Assembly: GCA_015709695.1 (NCBI GenBank)
Contig: CP054183.1
Location: forward strand, 1,724,992-1,788,991
Reading direction: 5' to 3'
Source of the DNA: Gammaproteobacteria bacterium
Lineage (GTDB): Bacteria; Pseudomonadota; Gammaproteobacteria; Steroidobacterales; GCA-2729495
DNA length: 64,000 nt
A program made the position numbers and the translations under genes. Below, piece after piece: positions 7,464 through 15,560 of this stretch. The notes under the pieces are model-generated. The model was not told the DNA's origin, made no database searches, and was given only the letters and a program-made list of their open reading frames with translations. Positions within the stretch are counted from its first letter, which is position 1; every line of letters starts with the position of its first letter.

Positions 7464-9029
7464 TCAGCCGCGACCGCGGTGTCCGCGTCCGGCCCAGAAC
7501 GGCGCGCGCAACTCGTTCTTGCGGATCTTGCCCAGACTGGTCGCCGGCAGCGGCTCCTGCCGGAAGCTGACGCTGCGCGGGCACTTGAAGGCTCCGATGC
7601 GTTCCCTGCAGAACGCCATCAGCTCCTCGGCCCCTGCGCTCCCACCGGCATGCAGGAGCACCACGGCATGGATCTCCTCGCCCCAGCGCTCGCTGGGTAT
7701 GCCGATCACCGCACACTGCGCCACCGCGGGATGCTGGTACAGCACGCCCTCGACTTCCGCGGCGTAGACGTTCTCGCCGCCGCTGATGATCATGTCCTTC
7801 ACGCGATCGACGATCGTCAGGAAGCCGTCGGCATCGAGAAATCCCGCATCGCCCGTGCGCAGCCAGCCATCGGTGTAGAGGGCGGCGGTCTGCTCGGCCC
7901 GGTTCCAGTAACCTGGCGTCAATGCCAGCCCGCGCAGGCAGATCTCCCCGACCTCGCCTCGCGGCAACTCCTCGCCGTCGGCATCGAGGATGCGCAGGTC
8001 CATGCCGACGACCGGTTGGCCCGCGGTATGACGCTTGTGACCGGCTTCGCCGCCCAGGACGTGGTAGCCGGGCAGCAGGCAGGTAGCCACGCCACCACTC
8101 TCGGTCTGGCCGTATATCTGGTAGAAGCGCGTATGCGGAAGCTTCTGCAGCGCCAGCTCGAGAATCCGCGTGGGCATGGGCGCACCACCGTAGGTGATGC
8201 GTGTCAGGCTGGAAACATCCGCCCGCGCGAAACCCGGTGAGGTGATCAGCATCTCGAGCGCAGTGGGCACCAGCGCCGTCTTGCTGACACGGTGGCGGGC
8301 GATCAGCTCCAGCACTGCCGGCGGATCGAAGCGCGGCTGGATCACCAGGCCGGCGGCCAGCATGACCGCCGCGATGGCATTCATTCCCGCCGCGATGTGG
8401 AACATCGGGATGGCGATCAGCAGCGTGTCTTCGGCCCCGACACCGACCGTGTACGCCCACTGCAGGGTGCCGACGACCACGCCCTGGTGCGTGAGCATCA
8501 CGCCCTTGGATCGCCCCGTGGTGCCGCCGGTGTAGAACAGGATGGCCACGTCGTCGTCGCGGCGGCCGGCATCCGCTGCCGGCGCCACTCCCGCGAGCAG
8601 CTGCTCCATGGATTGCATGCCAGACGGCGCCGCGGCCCGTCCCATGCAGACAATGTGGCGGAGCAACGGCAGCCGTTCGCGGGCTGCCTGAGCCACCGCG
8701 GAATATTCCGTATCCGCCAGCAACACGCTGCTTTGCGAATCCTCCAGTTGCTCGATGACTTCCGCGGTGGACAGCCGGGTGTTGACCGGCACGCTGATGG
8801 CGCCCGCCCAGGGTATGGCGAAATACAGGCACAGATAGTCGATGCTGTTGTGGCCCAGCAGCGCCACGCGATCGCCGGGCGCCACACCGAGATCCCTGAG
8901 CACACCCGCCATCAGCGCAACCCGCTGCGCAATGCCCTGCCAGTCCATGCTTCCCACGTGGTCATGGACCCTTGCCGCCCTGGACTGGCGCGCCGCGCGC
9001 ATGAGCTGTTCCGACAGCGAGTAGAGCAT
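7464..9029 (-). CDS. Second acyl-CoA synthetase (AMP-forming)
   Basis: A 521-aa protein, the same length as the neighbour but clearly divergent from it. Signatures: FYTGGTTGRSKGVML (P-loop with Gly in place of the usual Ser), YGQTESGG, RTGDAGFLDADGFLTIVDR, DMIISGGENVYAAEVE and the catalytic C-terminal SLGKIRKNELR. The start at 9029 (MLYSLSEQLMRAARQSRAAR) matches family length; an upstream in-frame extension to 9314 crosses the divergent promoter region and was rejected. Neighbouring thioesterase, MaoC and ferredoxin genes suggest a catabolic acyl-CoA pathway. Confidence 0.88.
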   Translation of the reverse strand: MLYSLSEQLMRAARQSRAARVHDHVGSMDWQGIAQRVALMAGVLRDLGVAPGDRVALLGHNSIDYLCLYFAIPWAGAISVPVNTRLSTAEVIEQLEDSQSSVLLADTEYSAVAQAARERLPLLRHIVCMGRAAAPSGMQSMEQLLAGVAPAADAGRRDDDVAILFYTGGTTGRSKGVMLTHQGVVVGTLQWAYTVGVGAEDTLLIAIPMFHIAAGMNAIAAVMLAAGLVIQPRFDPPAVLELIARHRVSKTALVPTALEMLITSPGFARADVSSLTRITYGGAPMPTRILELALQKLPHTRFYQIYGQTESGGVATCLLPGYHVLGGEAGHKRHTAGQPVVGMDLRILDADGEELPRGEVGEICLRGLALTPGYWNRAEQTAALYTDGWLRTGDAGFLDADGFLTIVDRVKDMIISGGENVYAAEVEGVLYQHPAVAQCAVIGIPSERWGEEIHAVVLLHAGGSAGAEELMAFCRERIGAFKCPRSVSFRQEPLPATSLGKIRKNELRAPFWAGRGHRGRG

Positions 9030-9104
9030 CGCTTCCCCCTGACTGAGCCAACGTGACCAGAGACGACCTGCCGCGCACGGGCTTTGCCGCCGGCATGGCG
9101 ATAT

Positions 9105-9121
9105 TATCAATTTGCTTGACA
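9105..9121. promoter_or_regulatory. Operator-like inverted repeat TATCAA-N5-TTGACA (copy 2)
   Basis: On the minus strand this reads TGTCAA-N5-TTGATA, the same half-sites and spacing as 4891-4907. It lies between the divergent synthetase (7464-9029) and the second membrane-protein pair. TTGACA (9116-9121) could also serve as a -35 box for the rightward pair. Confidence 0.45.
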
Positions 9122-9222
9122 ACCTGCGCGCCGCGCTGCTAGAACCTGCCCGATCTGTACTCCATGCAGACCGGGCGCCCGGCGCGGCGTCGGTTTGCCG
9201 GATGTCGCAACCCGGCGTGACG

Positions 9223-9747
9223 ATGCTCGATCTGCTCCGACAATTCCTCGGCCCCTGGTATCTCCAGATCAAGTTCATCCATGTGCTGGCCGTCGCCGTG
9301 TGGATCGCCAGCACCGTGGTCGCCTACACGTACTTCCTCGTGCCGGTGTTCAAGGCCTGGCGGCGCAATCCGCAGGACCAGGAGATCATCACCCTGCGCA
9401 ACTGGGCAATGGAGCGCTTCGACCAGGGCATCATCTTCGAGCATGTTGCCTTCCCGGTCATCATCATCACCGGACCGCTGATGTACGTGCTCGGCGGCTG
9501 GACCACGGCGACGAACTGGCTGCTGCTGAAGATCATCCTCGTCTGTCTCGTGGCGATACCGATCGAGATCGTCGACTACCACCTGTCCCATTTCGGCGGC
9601 AACAAGCGCCGCCTGCGCGAGGCGGGCGACATGGCCGGCTACGAGCGGTCCATCCAGCAGCACTGGATGTTCTTCCTGGTCACCAGCCCGCCGATCATGG
9701 TGTTTGCGGTACTGATCGTGTTCCTCGCCATCACCAAGCCGTTCTGA
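9223..9747 (+). CDS. Four-helix membrane protein with invariant histidines (module copy 2, gene A)
   Basis: A 174-aa paralogue of the protein at 4956-5480, alignable end to end without gaps. Conserved: PWYLQIKFIHV, PVFKAWRRNP, IFEHVAFP, ITGPLMY, IPIEIVDY, LSHFGGNK and QHW; histidines 20, 74, 123 and 147 are retained. The ATG at 9223 (MLDLLRQFL) was chosen because it mirrors MLQLL of copy 1; an ATG at 9202 (MSQPGVT) is the alternative. Followed 30 bp later by its own gene B, so the pair was duplicated as a unit. Confidence 0.7.
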   Translation: MLDLLRQFLGPWYLQIKFIHVLAVAVWIASTVVAYTYFLVPVFKAWRRNPQDQEIITLRNWAMERFDQGIIFEHVAFPVIIITGPLMYVLGGWTTATNWLLLKIILVCLVAIPIEIVDYHLSHFGGNKRRLREAGDMAGYERSIQQHWMFFLVTSPPIMVFAVLIVFLAITKPF

Positions 9748-9777
9748 CGGACACCGCGAACAAGGGACGACCTGCGT

Positions 9778-10071
9778 ATGGAATTCAAGGGCAACCCGGC
9801 GCTGTATCGCAGGATCGCGATCGCGGTGACGCTCTACGTCAACGGCGGGGCCTTCATCATTTTTGCGCTGATCAAATATGCGCTGTACGGCGACACCTGG
9901 GTGCTGGGCTGGAAGCCCGTGCTGATCACCCTGCTGTTCTCGGTGTGGTTCGGGCGCACCATGTACCGCTGGATGATGCGCCTGGACGCCCGGTACGGGC
10001 GCGGCAGCGGCTGGTTGCTGGAATCAGTGCGGGTGAAGCTGCCGGAGCTGCGGCCGCGCCAGCCACGCTGA
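9778..10071 (+). CDS. Small two-helix membrane protein (module copy 2, gene B)
   Basis: A 97-aa paralogue of 5493-5837: MEFKGNPALYRRIAIA, then two hydrophobic spans, DTWVLGWKPVL and YRWMMRLDARYG. It lacks the Pro/Gly-rich tail of copy 1. It lies directly after the second gene A and converges on the MaoC gene at 10130. No function is known to me; an association with gene A in the membrane is inferred from the conserved pairing. Confidence 0.65.
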   Translation: MEFKGNPALYRRIAIAVTLYVNGGAFIIFALIKYALYGDTWVLGWKPVLITLLFSVWFGRTMYRWMMRLDARYGRGSGWLLESVRVKLPELRPRQPR

Positions 10072-10129
10072 CGAACCGGGACGGGAAGGCCACCAGGCCA
10101 GGTCAGTGCACCCGCCGCGCCGGCGGCCC

Positions 10130-10984
10130 TCAGGTCGCCAGCACGCAGCGGCCGTGGTCCACCACCACCTGGTCCCGGGCCGGGACACGGACCCTGAAGG
10201 ACAGCACGTTGGCCTGCTGCCAGATTTCCAGCGCCAGGCGGTCGCCGGGGTAGACACCGCCGGTGAAGCGGCCCTCGAAGCTGGTGACCAGCGTCGGGTC
10301 GAAGTCGCAGATCACCTCGAGCACGCCGCGGCAGGCCACGCCCAGCGTGCACAGGTTGTGCAGCACCGGACCCGGCAGGCCGGCGCGGCGCGCCAGTGCC
10401 GGATCGGCGTGGATCGGGTGCATGTCGCCGCTCAACCGGTAGAGCAGCGCCTGTTCGGGCGCGATGTCGAGTTCGCAGCTGAAATCCGCGGTGCGCGCCG
10501 GCAGCAGCGGTGGCGCCGGCACGCTGCCCAGCGTCGCGCCGCAGCCCCCGTCACCACGGGCGAGGATGCCGCGCTCCACGGTGAATGCCGGCTGGTCGTC
10601 GGCCGCATGGCGTGCCTGCAGGCGCAGCATCACCAGGGTGCCCGTGTCCTGCCCGAGGTCGTGTACCGCGGCCACCTCGCCATCCAGCAGGAAGTTGCCC
10701 GCCGGCGGCAGCGCGCGCAGCAGGGTCAGGCGCTCGAACGCCGGAACCAGCCGGGCCTCGTCCCATCCGCAGCCCTTGAGGAAACCGCTGCGTGCCAGCG
10801 CACTGGCCAGCGTCGGGACCACCTTGAGCCCGGCACCTTCGTAGACGAAGCCAAGTTCGCCGGCACTCCCGGGCTGATGCCCGAAGCCGATGCCAAGCGC
10901 GTAGAGCAGGACCTCGCGGGTGCCGTAGGCGAGGCGCTCGCCGCGGGCGCGCAGACCGATGAGGTGCTGCGGGTCGATGCTCAC
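10130..10984 (-). CDS. MaoC-like enoyl-CoA hydratase (hydratase 2 type)
   Basis: A 284-aa double-hotdog protein. The C-terminal half carries the R-specific hydratase-2 motif YRLSGDMHPIHADP (182-195) with catalytic Asp187 and His192, followed by AGLPGPVLHNLCTLG. The N-terminal half is the degenerate first hotdog (VVPTLASALARSGF). Such enzymes hydrate trans-2-enoyl-CoA, often branched or steroid side-chain intermediates. Its start overlaps the ferredoxin stop by 4 nt, so the two are co-transcribed. Confidence 0.85.
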   Translation of the reverse strand: MSIDPQHLIGLRARGERLAYGTREVLLYALGIGFGHQPGSAGELGFVYEGAGLKVVPTLASALARSGFLKGCGWDEARLVPAFERLTLLRALPPAGNFLLDGEVAAVHDLGQDTGTLVMLRLQARHAADDQPAFTVERGILARGDGGCGATLGSVPAPPLLPARTADFSCELDIAPEQALLYRLSGDMHPIHADPALARRAGLPGPVLHNLCTLGVACRGVLEVICDFDPTLVTSFEGRFTGGVYPGDRLALEIWQQANVLSFRVRVPARDQVVVDHGRCVLAT

Positions 10985-11298
10985 TCGGCTGGAGCGATCA
11001 CCAGTTCGATGCCCTCGAGGGCGGGGCTGACGCGGACCTGGCAGGCCAGCCTGGACTCACCGGGACGATAGCACTCCGAGCTCTCGAGCAGCTCCATCTC
11101 GTCGTCCTTGGCAGCCGGAAGCTTCGCCGCCCAGCCGGGCTCGACGAAGATGTGGCAGGTGGAACACGAGCACATGCCGCCACAGAGGGCCTCCAGGCCA
11201 TCGGCGACGTCACGCAGCGGCTCCATGAGCGTGAGGCCGTCTTTCGCCTCGATCTCGAGCTTGTGGCCCTCGCGATCCGTGACCTTGATCTTCGCCAT
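10981..11298 (-). CDS. [2Fe-2S] ferredoxin, adrenodoxin/putidaredoxin type
   Basis: A 105-aa protein. The cluster ligands follow the vertebrate-type C-x5-C-x2-C...C spacing: Cys39, Cys45 and Cys48 in CGGMCSCSTCHIFV and Cys86 in LACQVRV; Cys43 is an extra cysteine inside the loop. These ferredoxins usually feed electrons to cytochrome P450s or ring hydroxylases. No P450 or ferredoxin reductase lies in the window, so the partner is elsewhere. First gene of the operon with the MaoC hydratase. Confidence 0.9.
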   Translation of the reverse strand: MAKIKVTDREGHKLEIEAKDGLTLMEPLRDVADGLEALCGGMCSCSTCHIFVEPGWAAKLPAAKDDEMELLESSECYRPGESRLACQVRVSPALEGIELVIAPAE

Positions 11299-11396
11299 GT
11301 CCCACCTGCAAAAATCCAGTGATTTCAAAGGCCGCGCAATATATCACAGCCCCGTCGCGGGGGCGCATGCGGGATAACCGAGAGCGCCCGGAGCGC

Positions 11397-11705
11397 TCAG
11401 GCGGAGCCGACGTTCACGTCGTGCGGCGAGGCGTAGTAGTCGCTGTCCTCGGCCAGCTGGCGCGCCTCTTCCATGAGCTTGCGCAGCCGCCGCTCCGCGG
11501 TGCTGACCTCTGCACAGGACTCGCAGAACGGATCGTCGCAGGGCTGGCGCGAGAACAGCCAGAACTGGATCGCCCCGGCCAGCAGGCCGGAGGCTACCTC
11601 CCACAGGTCGGCGCTGCTGTCCTGGTCCAGCACGCGGTTGCCGAGCGCGACCACGCTCTCGGCCGCCTGGTCGAAGGGCGTTGCCGCCGGGTCCTTGCTG
11701 ACCAT
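11397..11705 (-). CDS. Conserved hypothetical protein with CDDPFCESC motif
   Basis: A 102-aa protein starting MVSKDPAATPFDQAAES (27 nt inside the longest frame). It has no signal peptide. It is mostly helical, with a hydrophobic patch WEVASGLLAGAIQFWLFS followed by CDDPFCESC, a possible metal-binding turn, and the charged helix AERRLRKLMEEARQLAED. I do not recognise the family. It stands alone between the ferredoxin operon and the beta-barrel protein. Confidence 0.5.
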   Translation of the reverse strand: MVSKDPAATPFDQAAESVVALGNRVLDQDSSADLWEVASGLLAGAIQFWLFSRQPCDDPFCESCAEVSTAERRLRKLMEEARQLAEDSDYYASPHDVNVGSA

Positions 11706-11773
11706 CGCGGGAATCCTCGCTGGGCGGGCCACGCATCGCGGCCCGGGGGCGCCATGCTACCCGATTGCCGGGC

Positions 11774-12415
11774 TCAGAAGCGCAGCACGGCCCCGGCGGA
11801 GACCTCCCACTGCCAGAGGATGTCGCCGCTGGCCCGGAAGGCGCAGGTGGCGCCATTGCTGCCGGATGCACAGAACAGGGCGCTGTCGCTGTCCAGCACC
11901 GCGCCAAGCACGCGACCCTCCAGGCGCAGGCCGAAGCGACTCTCCGGGAACAGCATGGCCCCGCCGCCGATGCCGAAAGCGAACACCGTATCGTCGCCGG
12001 CGCCATCCACGGACAGCCTGGCGGCGCCGATGCCGGCCGCGAGGAACGGCTGGACCGTCTCGCCCGCAGCGATGTAGTTGCCGCCGGCCAGGAAATAGCT
12101 GCTGTCCACCCCGACGCCGGGCGGCAGGCCGGGCGGCGCCAGTTCGACGTCCGTCGTCTGGCGGCTGTAATACAGTTCCCACTCGGTGCGTGCTTCCACG
12201 CCGATGTCTTCGGCCGGAAAGTTGACGATCAGGCCGAAGGCACTGGCGTCATCGAGTTCCACGTCCGGCTGATCGCCTTCGGCGCCGATGCTGCCGCCCA
12301 TGCGATAGCCCGCAAACGGCGTCACGGCGACGTGGTAGTCGCCCTCCCGCGCCCGGGCCGGCGCGGCGGCTGCCGACATCAGGATGACGAAGAACAGCGG
12401 GGCGAGTGCCTTCAT
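11774..12415 (-). CDS. Outer-membrane beta-barrel protein
   Basis: A 213-aa protein with a signal peptide (MKALAPLFFVILMSAAAAPARA) followed by alternating beta strands ending in VSAGAVLRF, with a terminal aromatic as in outer-membrane barrels. Motifs such as FAGYRMGGSIGAEGD and FLAAGIGAARLSV resemble OmpA-like or OmpW-like small barrels. Its start overlaps the LOG gene stop by 4 nt. Function unknown. Confidence 0.7.
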   Translation of the reverse strand: MKALAPLFFVILMSAAAAPARAREGDYHVAVTPFAGYRMGGSIGAEGDQPDVELDDASAFGLIVNFPAEDIGVEARTEWELYYSRQTTDVELAPPGLPPGVGVDSSYFLAGGNYIAAGETVQPFLAAGIGAARLSVDGAGDDTVFAFGIGGGAMLFPESRFGLRLEGRVLGAVLDSDSALFCASGSNGATCAFRASGDILWQWEVSAGAVLRF

Positions 12416-13146
12416 GGTTGACCCTTGCCGCCGCATGCAGCGGCGCGCCGGATGATGTCGATGGCCTCGTCGACATCGTCGACGAGGCTGAGCATGTCGA
12501 GTTCGCCCATGTCGATGGTGCCTTCGGCCACCAGCGTATCCACCAGGAACCCGCGCAGGGAATGCCAGAACTGCCCGCCCATTGCCACCACCGGGAAGTT
12601 GCCCAGCTTGTGCGTCTGGATCAGCGTCATCACCTCGAAGGCCTCGTCGAGGGTGCCGAAGCCGCCCGGCATGACCACGAAGGCGCAAGAATACTTGACC
12701 AGCATTACCTTGCGCAGAAAAAAGTGCTCGAACTCGACGAATCGATCGAGGTAGGCATTGGGCTTCTGCTCGCGCGGCAGGCGGATGTTGCAGCCCAGGC
12801 TGACGCCACCCGCCTCGCGGGCCCCGCGGTTCGCCGCCTCCATGATGCCCGGCCCGCCGCCGGTCATCACCGCGAAGCCGGCACGGGCGAGCGCCGAGCC
12901 AAGCTGCCGGGCGGTTTCGTAGTACGGGTGGCCGGCGGGGAAGCGCGCCGAACCGAACACCGTCACGCAGGGGCCGGTGAATGCCAGCGACTCGAAGCCG
13001 CGGAGAATCTCGAGAAAGATGCGCACCGCGCTCTCCAGCTCCTGCCCCTGGTGGCGGCGGCCGGCGAGGAAATCCCGCTCGGCGTCCTCCACCGCGGCAA
13101 GCATCGGCATGCCCGCGCTGCCGACGTAGCGACCGTTTTCGTCCAT
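12412..13146 (-). CDS. LOG-family protein (TIGR00730), nucleotide phosphoribohydrolase fold
   Basis: A 244-aa protein with a Rossmann-like fold. Diagnostic motifs are GGGPGIMEAANRGA (nucleotide and phosphate binding) and PGGFGTLDEAFEVMTL (catalytic PGGxGTxxE). Relatives cleave nucleoside 5'-monophosphates to base and ribose phosphate (LOG cytokinin activation, PpnN); bacterial members are often nucleotide-stress enzymes. The start at 13146 (MDENGRYVGSAGM) precedes an N-terminal extension seen in proteobacterial LOG proteins. It follows the sensor kinase by 10 bp. Confidence 0.88.
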   Translation of the reverse strand: MDENGRYVGSAGMPMLAAVEDAERDFLAGRRHQGQELESAVRIFLEILRGFESLAFTGPCVTVFGSARFPAGHPYYETARQLGSALARAGFAVMTGGGPGIMEAANRGAREAGGVSLGCNIRLPREQKPNAYLDRFVEFEHFFLRKVMLVKYSCAFVVMPGGFGTLDEAFEVMTLIQTHKLGNFPVVAMGGQFWHSLRGFLVDTLVAEGTIDMGELDMLSLVDDVDEAIDIIRRAAACGGKGQP

Positions 13147-13156
13147 CCCCTGCTCC

Positions 13157-14515
13157 TCAGGCCGGCGGCCGCTGCGGCAGCCGCACGCTGACCTCGGTGC
13201 CCGATCCCAGCTCGCTCGCCAGCGACAGTGTGCCGCCATGGGCCTCGGCAATGCGCCGGCACAGGTAGAGCCCGAGACCGAGCCCGCCGGTGGCGCGGCT
13301 TCGCGCCGGATCGGCGCGATAGAATGGCTCGGTAGCCCGTGCCAGGTCGTGCGGACTCATGCCCCGACCGTGATCGCGCACGCGGATCTCCAGGCCGCCA
13401 TCCGCCGCCGCCACCGCGACCTCCACCGGCTGGCCGTCGGCCGGCGTGTAGCGCAGCGCGTTCTCCACCAGGTTGCGCACCAGCAGCCGCAGGCGCGTGG
13501 CATCGCCCTCCATGGGCAACGGCTCCGGCGGGCAACCCAGGCGGATGCGACCGGAGAGCTCGGCGAAATCGGCGGCGATGACGCTCGCCACCAGCTCGGC
13601 GAGGTCCAGGCTCGCCAGCTGCAGCTTCGAGTGGCGCGTATTGAGGCGCTCGCTTTCGAGGAGATCGGCGATCAGCCGCTCCATTTCCTTGATGTCCTGC
13701 ATCAGGTTGCCCTTGATGCCCTCGTCGTCGAGGAACTCCAGCGCCACCTTGGCGCGGGTCAGCGGCGAACGCAGCTCGTGGCTGATCGCCAGCAGCAGCT
13801 GGCGCTTGGCTTCGAGCATGCCGCCGACCTCGTCGGCCATGCGGTTGATGTCCGCCGCCAGCTCGCCGAGGTCGTCCCGGCGGGTGGTGGGAATGCGATA
13901 GCTGAGGTCGCCCTGGCCGATGCGCGCCGCGCCTTCCTTGATCCACTTGATCGGCCGTACCAGCCAGCGCACCGAGAAGTAGCAGCCCGAGAGCACGAAG
14001 ATCGCCAGCACTCCCACCGCCGGCGTGGTGAGGTCCGCGTGCGGCGGCTCGGAGAGCTTCGGTGCCGCGAAGATGATCTCGTAGTCTCCGTCGATGATCT
14101 TCACGTAGGCGCGGCGGTGGTAGCGCGCCAGCTCCATGAGCTGCACCAGTTTGGTCCATCCCTGCTGGTCGTTCTCCACGTAGGGCAGGAGGAATTCGCT
14201 CTTCTGGAACGGGATGCGGTCCAGCGGCGGGAAATTCGGCGCCGAAGACCAGTTGAGGTCCGGTCCGCGCAGCATGATGTCCATGGGCACCTTGCGGACG
14301 ATGGCCTCGGCGCGCTCGACGCTGGGCGGGTTGCCGAGGTCCTTCAGCACATAGTCGATGTGCAGCGCCATGTGGCCGCCGATGATCTCGCTGAGGTAGC
14401 CGGTACCCCACACCAGGTCGAAGGTGTAGCGCGAGGCCACCGCGTAGACGATGGAGGTGGCCAGGAACACGCCGAGCAGACGTGCGGACAGCGAATGGGC
14501 GATCTTGCGGATCAC
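13157..14515 (-). CDS. Sensor histidine kinase (CpxA/RstB-like)
   Basis: A 452-aa inner-membrane kinase. TM1 lies around residues 11-33, a periplasmic sensor domain of about 130 residues follows, then TM2 around 162-180, HAMP to about 233, and H-box AISHELRSPLTRAKVALEFL with phospho-acceptor His246. N box NLVENALRYTPADG and G boxes DHGRGMSP and GGLGLGLYLCRRIAEAHGG are intact. The start overlaps the regulator stop by 4 nt. The signal is unknown; the periplasmic domain has no family I recognise. Confidence 0.92.
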   Translation of the reverse strand: MIRKIAHSLSARLLGVFLATSIVYAVASRYTFDLVWGTGYLSEIIGGHMALHIDYVLKDLGNPPSVERAEAIVRKVPMDIMLRGPDLNWSSAPNFPPLDRIPFQKSEFLLPYVENDQQGWTKLVQLMELARYHRRAYVKIIDGDYEIIFAAPKLSEPPHADLTTPAVGVLAIFVLSGCYFSVRWLVRPIKWIKEGAARIGQGDLSYRIPTTRRDDLGELAADINRMADEVGGMLEAKRQLLLAISHELRSPLTRAKVALEFLDDEGIKGNLMQDIKEMERLIADLLESERLNTRHSKLQLASLDLAELVASVIAADFAELSGRIRLGCPPEPLPMEGDATRLRLLVRNLVENALRYTPADGQPVEVAVAAADGGLEIRVRDHGRGMSPHDLARATEPFYRADPARSRATGGLGLGLYLCRRIAEAHGGTLSLASELGSGTEVSVRLPQRPPA

Positions 14516-15213
14516 GACGCGCCAGGCTCCGCGCCCACGAAGGTGTAGCCCGTGCCCCAGACGGTCTTGATGAAGCGCGGCTGGCGGGTGGTGTCACGGA
14601 GCTTCTGTCGCAGGCGGCTCACCAGGATGTCCACGGAGCGCGAGAACAGCTGCGCATCGATGCCCCGCAGCTCGTTGAGGATCTCGTCGCGCGTGAAGGT
14701 TCGGCCCGGATGGCTGGCGAACAGCACCAGCAGCTGGTACTCCATGGTCGTCAGGTCGACGCTGCTGCCCTCCATCTCCACCGTGCGTCGCTCGAGGTTG
14801 ATCTCCAGGCCGCGGAATCGCAGCCGGCCCTGGTCGGCCGGCTCCTCGCGCGGCGCCGCGCGGCGCAACACGTTCTGCACCCGCGCCACCAGCTCGCGCG
14901 GCTCGAAGGGCTTGGGCATGTAGTCGTCGGCACCCAGTTCCAGGCCCACGACCCGGTCGGTCACGTCACCCCGGGCAGTGAGCATGATGATGGGCACCGC
15001 GCTCTCGCGGCGAATCTCGCGGCAGACCTGGAAACCGTCCTGGTCGGGCAGCATGACGTCGAGGATGACCAGGTCCGGCCTGTGCTTGCGCAGGTACTCC
15101 AGGCCTAGCGCTGGATGGTTCGCGGCGATGAGCTCCAGGTCGAAACGGCGGAAGTAGGCGCCCAGCAACTCGCCCAGCTTCTCGTCGTCATCGATCAGGA
15201 GAATTCGTGGCAT
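14512..15213 (-). CDS. OmpR-family response regulator (CpxR/RstA-like)
   Basis: A 233-aa protein. Receiver domain with acidic pocket at IDDDE, phospho-acceptor Asp52 in LVILDVMLPDQDGF, Thr79 region MLTARG and Lys101 in MPKPFEP. The winged-helix output domain ends RQPRFIKTVWGTGYTFVG. It leads the operon with the kinase. Three GTAAC repeats at exact 10-bp spacing upstream (15326-15350) look like its own binding site, so autoregulation is likely. Confidence 0.93.
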   Translation of the reverse strand: MPRILLIDDDEKLGELLGAYFRRFDLELIAANHPALGLEYLRKHRPDLVILDVMLPDQDGFQVCREIRRESAVPIIMLTARGDVTDRVVGLELGADDYMPKPFEPRELVARVQNVLRRAAPREEPADQGRLRFRGLEINLERRTVEMEGSSVDLTTMEYQLLVLFASHPGRTFTRDEILNELRGIDAQLFSRSVDILVSRLRQKLRDTTRQPRFIKTVWGTGYTFVGAEPGAS

Positions 15214-15325
15214 GGTTCACAGTTTCACGGCGAATCAGCCCGTATCGTACGCGCCCGTGCGTTGGTGCGGCCCTGCTGCGTGGTGCGGGGCCATTGTAGC
15301 CCGTGGGCCGGCAGCACGTGCCGGC

Positions 15326-15350
15326 GTTACAAAGTGTTACAGGCCGTTAC
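15326..15350 (-). promoter_or_regulatory. Triple GTAAC direct repeat, predicted response-regulator box
   Basis: Read on the minus strand, GTAAC occurs three times at 10-bp spacing (15350-15346, 15340-15336, 15330-15326). CpxR boxes are GTAAA-N5-GTAAA, so the arrangement fits tandem OmpR-family dimers on one DNA face. It lies 113 bp upstream of the regulator and 85 bp upstream of the divergent micro-ORF. Just beside it TGACA-N6-TGTCA (15356-15371) forms an inverted repeat. Confidence 0.6.
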
Positions 15351-15434
15351 GGCCCTGACATGAAACTGTCATGGCGCAAGGATAGCCTTTCATCCGCAAC
15401 AACGGAAAAGCAGTAAACAGCAAGGAGAAGGGTT

Positions 15435-15542
15435 GTGTTCAACGAGTCCAGGAATGCGGGTGAGATGGTCAACGAGCTGCTGATGGTCGTCATCGCGGCG
15501 TTCTTCCCGCTGGTGTTCCTCCTCGCCATCGTCGGCAACTGA
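15435..15542 (+). CDS. 35-aa single-helix membrane micro-protein
   Basis: GTG start with a strong AAGGAGAAGG ribosome site at 15422-15431. The peptide begins MFNESRNAGEMVNE, then a hydrophobic helix LLMVVIAAFFPLVFLLAIVG, ending in Asn. It is divergent from the two-component regulator and shares the GTAAC-repeat promoter region. Small membrane proteins beside such systems often modulate the kinase, but that is inference; it may also be an independent envelope-stress peptide. Confidence 0.55.
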   Translation: MFNESRNAGEMVNELLMVVIAAFFPLVFLLAIVGN

Positions 15543-15560
15543 TCGCGTCGACGTCTCCCG

